A stretch of DNA of 10,851 nt from Lutibacter sp. (GTDB lineage Bacteria > Bacteroidota > Bacteroidia > Flavobacteriales > Flavobacteriaceae): NCBI GenBank assembly GCA_030599055.1, contig JAUVOS010000072.1, positions 1 through 10,851 of the forward strand, read 5' to 3'. The notes beneath the pieces were generated by a model. It saw only the letters and a list, made by a program, of their open reading frames with translations. It had not been told where the DNA came from and did no database searches. Both the position numbers and the translations under genes were made by a program. The number at the start of each line of letters is the position of its first letter. The first letter of the stretch is position 1. Positions 6,258-10,851 of the stretch are shown piece after piece.

Positions 6258-6330
6258 GGTTATCAAGCCTTTCGACTTCGCTCAAGACAGGCTGGAACCG
6301 AGATAAGCCGAAATAATGATTTATTCGATC
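6258..6330. repeat. REP-like palindromic element, copy 2, running into the permease stop codon
   Basis: This is a second, same-orientation copy. GGTT (6258-6261) pairs with AACC (6296-6299), and AGCCT (6266-6270) pairs with AGGCT (6289-6293). Several changes in the upper stem and an extra 9-10 bp (ccgagataag) precede the shared tail ccgaaataatgatttattcg (6308-6327). The stop codon of the permease gene (6321-6323) and its last two codons lie in this tail, so the repeat defines the end of the protein. Confidence 0.8.
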
Positions 6331-7616
6331 TGCTTTTTTAACAACTTGGTCTTTATATAATTTATTATTCTTTTAAATATTCTTGTTTTTTCAGTTGCAA
6401 AGCTTCCTCTAATTGCTTCAACAGGTCGTAAACTGACAGCTTTCCACGCTGGATATAAGGAACCCAACAAGGCTGTTAAGCTTACCGCAATGACCAATTG
6501 CAAATAGGTATCTGTATATACATTTGGATAGATAAATTTATCCATGCCAAATTGTTTCATTCCTTCATCCGAATAAAAAAACAAGTTTATACCTGTTTTA
6601 TGAAAATAACTCGTGGTTAAATAACCCAAAAGTAGACCGATAGGAGCTGCAACAATGGCTAGTAGCAATGTTTCAACAACAATCATAAGAAATACTTTTA
6701 CTTTGTTCATTCCAACGGACATTAGCATACCCAATTCACGAACCCTTTCTAAAACTGCCATCATCATTGTATTGACGATTCCAAAAATAAGCGCTAACAT
6801 AAATATTACCATATAAATTACTCCTGCCATTTTAATCTGAGATTGAAACAAGGCAAGCTCTGGTTGTATTTCTTTATAATTTCTAACTAAAAGAGTAGGA
6901 AAAAGTTTTGCAATGCTTTGTTGCACGCGATCCATATCGGACAAGTCATCTAATAAAATGGCTACTTCGTGTCCATAACCGTTCATTCCTAAGAGCTTAT
7001 TTATGTCTTCTTGTCTTACAAAAACAACAGATTCATCATACATATAGTTTCCCGTATCAAACAGTCCAACTACTCTAAAAGCACCCATTGTTATTTCGTT
7101 TTCTAAGTCTTGAAAGGTCAACACAACTTTAGATCGTAATTTCACTTTCAACTTTTCTGCTAGTCTTTTACTGATTAGAATCTGATTTTTTTTAGTGTCG
7201 GACAAATAATCTCCTTCTACAATCCGATCGGATACACCTGAAACATTTGCTTCATCTTTAGGGACAACGCCAACCGTACTAACGCCACGACTAGAATGAC
7301 TGGAGCCAATCATAGTATTTATAATGGTTTTGTAAGAAACAGCTTTTACGCCACTAATCGTATCCACAGCACTTTTTACCGAAGCAATATCAGAAATATA
7401 GTATTTGCTTTCTTTGTCTTTGATAAATTCAGTATGGTGAATTTTTATATGGGAAACTTCATTTTTAATGGCATTGTCAATATAGCTCTCTATCATGCCA
7501 TTAACCATACCCACTAAAAATATAATCGACCAAATACCTATTACAATAGCACCAATAACTACCAGACTTCTTGTAATACTTCGCCAAATGTTTCGCCAAG
7601 CTATTTTGATTAACAT
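6321..7616 (-). CDS. ABC transporter permease, FtsX/LolCE family (second permease)
   Basis: A 431-residue inner-membrane protein with the MacB/LolC layout. A basic amphipathic start (MLIKIAWRNIWR) precedes TM1 (about 17-40). A periplasmic MacB_PCD-like domain (about 43-260) follows, then TM2 (263-287), the cytoplasmic coupling segment LERVRELGMLMSVGM (289-303), TM3 (308-334) and TM4 (371-390). The C-terminal FtsX motif LYPAWKAVSLRPVEAIRG lies at 387-404. The final 27 residues form a Lys/Arg-rich tail (KTRIFKRIINYIKTKLLKK) absent from the sister permease, and the tail ends in a REP-like repeat. With the other permease it would form the heterodimeric membrane part of the ABC complex, as LolC with LolE. 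It lies 189 bp after that gene in the same direction. A lipid or lipoprotein cargo is inferred from the neighbours. Confidence 0.93.
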   Translation of the reverse strand: MLIKIAWRNIWRSITRSLVVIGAIVIGIWSIIFLVGMVNGMIESYIDNAIKNEVSHIKIHHTEFIKDKESKYYISDIASVKSAVDTISGVKAVSYKTIINTMIGSSHSSRGVSTVGVVPKDEANVSGVSDRIVEGDYLSDTKKNQILISKRLAEKLKVKLRSKVVLTFQDLENEITMGAFRVVGLFDTGNYMYDESVVFVRQEDINKLLGMNGYGHEVAILLDDLSDMDRVQQSIAKLFPTLLVRNYKEIQPELALFQSQIKMAGVIYMVIFMLALIFGIVNTMMMAVLERVRELGMLMSVGMNKVKVFLMIVVETLLLAIVAAPIGLLLGYLTTSYFHKTGINLFFYSDEGMKQFGMDKFIYPNVYTDTYLQLVIAVSLTALLGSLYPAWKAVSLRPVEAIRGSFATEKTRIFKRIINYIKTKLLKKQIE

Positions 7617-7668
7617 ACTTAGTTGTTTTTGTTAAATATAATATCCTTCTTCATTTTGAGTGAAGTAA

Positions 7669-7801
7669 AGACTTTTAGACGTTAGACTTAAAGACGTTAG
7701 ACAATAGACTGATTTATCTAAGGATTTAGCTACGTTGTCAATTAATCTCATACTAATCTTTATTTTTTAAACTAATTTAAATCTTATAGTCTTGTGTCTA
7801 A
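7669..7801. repeat. 15-bp degenerate tandem repeat and inverted repeat between the permeases
   Basis: Three 15-bp units (7669-7683, 7684-7698, 7699-7713) share agac at the start, and the first two end in agacgtt, giving alternating 7/8-bp spacing of gac. The last part, ttagacaatagact (7697-7710), is a 12-of-14 inverted match to agtcttgtgtctaa (7788-7801), leaving a 77-nt loop. The right arm begins 4 bp past the stop codon of the first permease gene (7806-7808). This accounts for most of the 189-bp spacer (7617-7805). No promoter box was recognised there. Confidence 0.6.
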
Positions 7802-7805
7802 TAAA

Positions 7806-9032
7806 CTATTCTCTCATCGCTTTTACAGGTTCCAATCTGTAGATCTTCCAAATGGCAAATAGCGCCAACAAACTAGTAATTACAACAACCAAAATTGCCT
7901 GTGAATAAAACAAGGATGCGTCCATGATAGTTGGAAATATAGGATCGAATCCCCATTTTTCATAGGTATTTGCCATCTCATCTCCATATTGACTAAAATC
8001 GATAGGATTTACTTTGAAATAGTAAACTAAGGGAATGGCACCTAGGATTCCAAGTATCACACCAATTATTGCCATAAACAGTATTTCAAGCCAAGTTGAA
8101 AGAGCTAAAAGGCCTCTACTCATTCCTATTGAAAGTAAAACTCCAAATTCGTATTCTCGTTCTTTTACCATCATTAAAATGGTCCCAAAAATACCAAATG
8201 AGATTATGAGATACAGTACTACAAGAAAAACATAGTTACCGGCGGCATCTGTTTTTTGTGCTTCTACCAAATCTGGAATCATGGCTTGCCAATCCATAAT
8301 TTCGTAGGTTTCTGTATCTAATTTTTCGTTTAACTGTTCTATGACACTCTCTAAATCATCTATATCGTCTAACTTAAGTGCTAGTGAAGTAGCCAACGAA
8401 TTAGCTCCCAACAAATTTTGTGTTTCGTCCAAAGGCAAGTAAACCATTCTTTTATTCAAATCTGGTGATGCAAAATGAACAACGCCTTTTATGGGATATT
8501 TTCCCGCTGCATTAAGACCATGATAACCCTGCGTAAGAATAACTAATGTGTCACCAAGATTAACTTTCAGTAAATCTTTAACGCCTCCAGCAACTAACAA
8601 GGCTTTGTCTGATTTGTCAAAGTATTTTCCTTCGGTAATTCTAGATTGGAGTTGGGTTAAGGCTTCCTCTGCTTCTGGATCTGTTCCAACGATCATCATC
8701 CCATTGGTGTGTTCACCTGAAGAAAGTAAAGCAAAAGTTTCTAAACGCGGTATAACTTTTTCTAATCCATCTATTTGAGCAGGTAACTGTAAAAGTTCAT
8801 CGGTTAATTCTAAGGATTCATTTAGGGTTTTTTCTTCCCAATAGCCTTTTTGATGTATTTGTGCATAACCATAATAATAATTGACAATATTGTCTAACAT
8901 TCGAACCCATGCCCCTTTTTGAAAAGAGTTCATAAAAATGGAAAACAATACGGCAAAGAAAATTGAGGCTATTGTAATAAGTGTTCGGCGCTTATTCCGC
9001 CAAATGTTTCGCCAGGCAAGTTTTAGAAGCAT
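7806..9032 (-). CDS. ABC transporter permease, FtsX/LolCE family (first permease)
   Basis: A 408-residue inner-membrane protein of the same fold as its neighbour: MLLKLAWRNIWRNKRR, TM1 (about 17-36), a large periplasmic MacB_PCD-like domain (about 40-262), TM2 (266-288), the coupling segment EREYEFGVLLSIGM (291-304), TM3 (308-337) and TM4 (375-395). It ends in the FtsX motif YRLEPVKAMRE. The shared AWRNIWR start and matching layout show that the two permeases are diverged paralogues expected to pair as a heterodimer over the LolD-like ATPase. It follows the LolA-like gene by a 100-bp repeat-rich spacer. In canonical Lol systems such a heterodimer extracts lipoproteins and hands them to LolA. 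Here the same sequence of hand-offs is plausible, but the cargo is unknown. Confidence 0.93.
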   Translation of the reverse strand: MLLKLAWRNIWRNKRRTLITIASIFFAVLFSIFMNSFQKGAWVRMLDNIVNYYYGYAQIHQKGYWEEKTLNESLELTDELLQLPAQIDGLEKVIPRLETFALLSSGEHTNGMMIVGTDPEAEEALTQLQSRITEGKYFDKSDKALLVAGGVKDLLKVNLGDTLVILTQGYHGLNAAGKYPIKGVVHFASPDLNKRMVYLPLDETQNLLGANSLATSLALKLDDIDDLESVIEQLNEKLDTETYEIMDWQAMIPDLVEAQKTDAAGNYVFLVVLYLIISFGIFGTILMMVKEREYEFGVLLSIGMSRGLLALSTWLEILFMAIIGVILGILGAIPLVYYFKVNPIDFSQYGDEMANTYEKWGFDPIFPTIMDASLFYSQAILVVVITSLLALFAIWKIYRLEPVKAMRE

Positions 9033-9040
9033 GTTTTAAA

Positions 9041-9135
9041 GTTTGTAAAGTTTTAAGTTTGTAAAGTTTAAAGTTTATAAAGTTGGAATTATAAGATTTT
9101 CTAACTTTTTACTTTGAACTTTAAACTTTTTACTA
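9041..9135. repeat. 16-bp tandem repeat, heptad repeat and 13-bp inverted repeat after the LolA-like gene
   Basis: Three 16-bp units (9041-9056, 9057-9072, 9073-9088; gtttgtaaagttttaa and variants) are followed by five heptads (ctaactt, tttactt, tgaactt, taaactt, tttacta; 9101-9135). The heptads run over the LolA-like gene's stop codon (9133-9135). The segment aaagtttaaagtt (9063-9075) is a perfect 13-bp inverted match to aactttaaacttt (9117-9129), so the spacer can fold into a hairpin with a 41-nt loop. It may stabilise the upstream mRNA or reduce read-through into the permease genes. Confidence 0.75.
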
Positions 9136-9885
9136 TCTTATTCTCCTCATATAATTAGTTGTAAAATATTGATCTGATATTTCCAAATCGAATTCCAAGT
9201 TGTCATAAGTCAAGATAGTTTCTTGTCCTTCTTCTTCCACTGGAATAATACGCAATTTGGAAGGTAGTGTCTTGCCATCAAACTCTTTAACATCAGATCC
9301 AATCATTTGGTTTACTAAATAATCGTCTTCGTCATAATAATCCGTTTGCAACATCATATACTCTTTTTGATCTACCCAAATAATTACTTTTCCCCAAACT
9401 ACAGGAGCATCTTCTTTAGGTGTCAATTCAATTACCCAGCAATTATATCCTTCTTTGATTTCTTCTCCAGTTATTTTATGGGTATAATCTTCCAGAATTG
9501 ACGATTGTTTTACTAAATCATCATTCGTTAAATCAGTTCCCATCCAATTTTGTAGCATCATTGAGGGCGGAAATTTAATGGTACGATCTATAGTTGGCAT
9601 ATAATTCCATACTTCTTTGTCTCGCATCAAAAAAACTGTTCCTTTCTCTTTAGCTGGACTTGTAACTATGGACACCGAATATTTAGTTCCTTTTGACCAT
9701 CCTTTCATTTTCATTTGCTTGGACCATTTTGGACGAACAATATCTATGGTCATTTCAGAATAGGAGGATTTACCACGGTATTTTTCATCCGCTTTTTGAA
9801 TTATTTCTTCGGCTGTTTGTGCATATGACACTTTTAACAAAAGCATTAGAAATATAACAAATACCGTTTTATAGCTAATTTTCAT
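9133..9885 (-). CDS. LolA-like periplasmic protein (outer membrane lipoprotein-sorting type)
   Basis: A 250-residue secreted protein. The signal peptide MKISYKTVFVIFLMLLLKVSYA is probably cleaved after A22. The mature part fits the LolA_like family (annotated as outer membrane lipoprotein-sorting protein; I believe PF17131). Landmarks are SEMTIDIVRPKWSKQMKMKGWSKG (about 43-66), FLMRDKEVWNYMP (85-97), the conserved block RTIKFPPSMMLQNWMGTDLT (101-120), DDLVKQSSILEDYTHKI (122-138) and WVDQKEYMMLQ (170-180). The fold is an open beta-barrel that shields lipid. It would receive cargo from the permeases and carry it through the periplasm. Its ATG lies within the end of the tetR gene (11-bp overlap), implying translational coupling and shared control. 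The family is distinct from housekeeping LolA, so this is probably a specialised second route. Confidence 0.9.
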   Translation of the reverse strand: MKISYKTVFVIFLMLLLKVSYAQTAEEIIQKADEKYRGKSSYSEMTIDIVRPKWSKQMKMKGWSKGTKYSVSIVTSPAKEKGTVFLMRDKEVWNYMPTIDRTIKFPPSMMLQNWMGTDLTNDDLVKQSSILEDYTHKITGEEIKEGYNCWVIELTPKEDAPVVWGKVIIWVDQKEYMMLQTDYYDEDDYLVNQMIGSDVKEFDGKTLPSKLRIIPVEEEGQETILTYDNLEFDLEISDQYFTTNYMRRIR

Positions 9886-10468
9886 AATCGATATATTTTT
9901 TTAAAATTAAACTTTTCATCTCATCCAGTGGATAGCCTTCTGAGTCGAGCATATACTGTATTCCAATACCATCAACAATAGCGCCAAAAAGCATGGCTTC
10001 GTTTTTTGGATTTTCATATCCTAAATTGATAAAGATTACTTCTAATTGTTCAAGCAGGCTATTGTAAACCATCGTTATTGTATTGTGGACGGATGGAATA
10101 GCACTTACCTGAACTGCTAACGATAAAACTAATTTCATCAATTCTTCTTGTTCTTTCATCATCAAAAAATAAGAATCAACAAGTGATACTAACAATTCAT
10201 CAGCAGTAAGATTTTCTTCGTTTAGTACCGATTCTCCTGCTTCTGTTGTTTCTTTAAAAGCAAAAACTACCACTTCATTCAACAATTCTTCCTTACTTTC
10301 AAAGTAATTATAAAGTAATCCTTTAGATAATTCTGCTTTTTTAGCTATTTCACTGATTGAAGTAGTTTGATAGCCTTTTGAGCCAAACAATTCTAAGGCT
10401 GCCATAAGAATTTGTTCTTTTCTGGCTTCTTTTAAATCCAATAACTGTTCTTTGGTACGTGGGCTCAT
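9875..10468 (-). CDS. TetR/AcrR-family transcriptional regulator
   Basis: A 197-residue repressor-type protein. The N-terminal DNA-binding domain (about 15-65) has the canonical pattern: RKEQILMAALELFGSKGYQTT, the helix-turn-helix SISEIAKKAELSKGLLYNYF (37-56), then ESKEELLNEV. The C-terminal ligand and dimer domain (70-197) is helical and poorly conserved, so the ligand cannot be guessed. The ATG at 10468 is only 6 bp from a palindromic operator that overlaps its own promoter, which points to autorepression. The gene overlaps the LolA-like gene by 11 bp, so derepression would also raise expression of the carrier genes behind it. Its position at the head of the operon suggests it senses a substrate or membrane stress handled by the system. 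Confidence 0.94.
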   Translation of the reverse strand: MSPRTKEQLLDLKEARKEQILMAALELFGSKGYQTTSISEIAKKAELSKGLLYNYFESKEELLNEVVVFAFKETTEAGESVLNEENLTADELLVSLVDSYFLMMKEQEELMKLVLSLAVQVSAIPSVHNTITMVYNSLLEQLEVIFINLGYENPKNEAMLFGAIVDGIGIQYMLDSEGYPLDEMKSLILKKYIDYEN

Positions 10469-10474
10469 TATTTT

Positions 10475-10492
10475 TGACTGAACGGTCGGTCA
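10475..10492. promoter_or_regulatory. Putative TetR operator
   Basis: The 18-bp imperfect palindrome tgactgaacggtcggtca has 14 of 18 symmetric positions. It carries TGAC/GTCA ends and a CGGTC core, the style of known TetR/AcrR operators. It begins 6 bp upstream of the tetR ATG and overlaps the -7 box by 2 bp, so bound protein would block transcription initiation. Confidence 0.65.
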
Positions 10493-10498
10493 AAGTTA
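10491..10498 (-). promoter_or_regulatory. -7 box of the tetR-transport operon promoter
   Basis: On the minus strand this reads TAACTTTG, a full TAnnTTTG match, 22 bp before the tetR ATG. No clear TTG -33 element was found at the expected spacing. Transcription would begin inside the operator, giving a leader of roughly 15-20 nt. Confidence 0.5.
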
Positions 10499-10551
10499 AA
10501 AAGAAAAAATGAATTTTAGATAATAAATCCTTTATTTTTTCATTAAACGTA

Positions 10552-10851
10552 TTATAAGTCTGAAATTCTTGCTTTTAGTGTCTCAATCTTATCCAATGCT
10601 TCCACTTCTTTTTTACGTTCAGTAGCAACAACTTGTTCAGGAGCATTATTTACAAAACGTTCATTTTTAAGTTTCCCTTGTACAGATTTCAAAAAACCTT
10701 CTGTATATTCTAACTCTTCCTGTAGTTTTATTTTTTCAGCTTCTGTATCTACTGCCTCTTCCATCGGAATAAAATATTCATTGGCTTTGACTCTAAAGCT
10801 TATGGCTGCCTCTATTTTCTCAGTTACATATGATAAATTGGCAACATTACA
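10552..10851 (-). CDS. valS: Valyl-tRNA synthetase, C-terminal end (5' end outside window)
   Basis: The last 99 residues of a valine-tRNA ligase, which charges tRNA-Val in the cytoplasm. The frame is open to the window edge and begins CNVANLSYVTEKIEAAISF, then VKANEYFIPMEEAVD. The C-terminal two-stranded coiled coil of ValS follows: EAEKIKLQEELEYTEGFLK, VQGKLKNERFVNNAPEQVV and ERKKEVEALDKIETLKARI, ending SDL. The pattern L.K...FV.NAPE.VV..E..K is diagnostic of ValS. The catalytic HIGH and KMSKS regions lie outside the window. The 83-bp gap to tetR contains the tetR promoter and operator. Only a weak 6-bp AT stem (aataaa/tttatt at about 10523-10537) could serve as a terminator. Confidence 0.95.
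   Translation of the reverse strand, partial: CNVANLSYVTEKIEAAISFRVKANEYFIPMEEAVDTEAEKIKLQEELEYTEGFLKSVQGKLKNERFVNNAPEQVVATERKKEVEALDKIETLKARISDL

Noticed and set aside
9133..9885. Housekeeping lolA
   Set aside because: The conserved block RTIKFPPSMMLQNWMGTD and the operon context fit the separate LolA_like family, so the gene symbol lolA is not used.
10523..10537. Rho-independent terminator of valS
   Set aside because: Only a 6-bp all-AT stem with a 3-nt loop is present, and in the valS transcript no U-run follows.

Overview
The window looks like a chromosomal segment from a member of the Bacteroidota, most likely Flavobacteriaceae. It is AT-rich and three genes have a TAnnTTTG -7 promoter box. 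The two-component pair resembles RprX/RprY, and a lipoprotein carries the P[IV]FPGC-type TonB C-terminal fold common in this group. Species cannot be named from the sequence alone.

Layout. Positions 1-1518 (+ strand) hold the 3' part of a sensor kinase gene, cut at its H-box, and an OmpR-type response regulator. Between them lies a 105-bp tract of fifteen 7-bp repeats. A hairpin at 1530-1572 separates this pair from everything downstream, which is on the minus strand. Reading that strand from the right edge: the 3' end of valS (10851-10552), then a TetR regulator (10468-9875), a LolA-like periplasmic protein (9885-9133), two FtsX/LolCE-type permeases (9032-7806 and 7616-6321), a LolD/MacB-type ATPase (6121-5423) and an outer-membrane beta-barrel protein (5260-4025). 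These are followed by a stand-alone AAA/DUF4143 ATPase (3872-2679) and a lipoprotein with two TonB-C-like domains (2525-1554).

How the genes fit together. The six genes from tetR to the barrel have the parts list of a trans-envelope lipid or lipoprotein carrier: inner-membrane ABC motor, two permeases, soluble periplasmic carrier and outer-membrane barrel. The regulator probably represses its own promoter, because a palindromic operator overlaps the -7 box. The cargo cannot be read from the sequence.

The most striking structural observation is a 71-bp direct repeat (2604-2674 and 4026-4096, one mismatch). It exactly duplicates the last 23 codons of the barrel gene plus two bases of its stop codon. 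The AAA/DUF4143 ATPase gene and its own promoter sit between the copies, as if a 1.4-kb single-gene cassette had entered the 3' end of the barrel gene while keeping the gene intact. In addition, the spacers inside the transport operon and the kinase/regulator spacer carry short tandem repeats, mostly of 7-bp period but unrelated in sequence. Several run over the stop codon of the gene before them. One further repeat family (CTTTGCGA) encodes the N-terminal part of the barrel protein's signal peptide.
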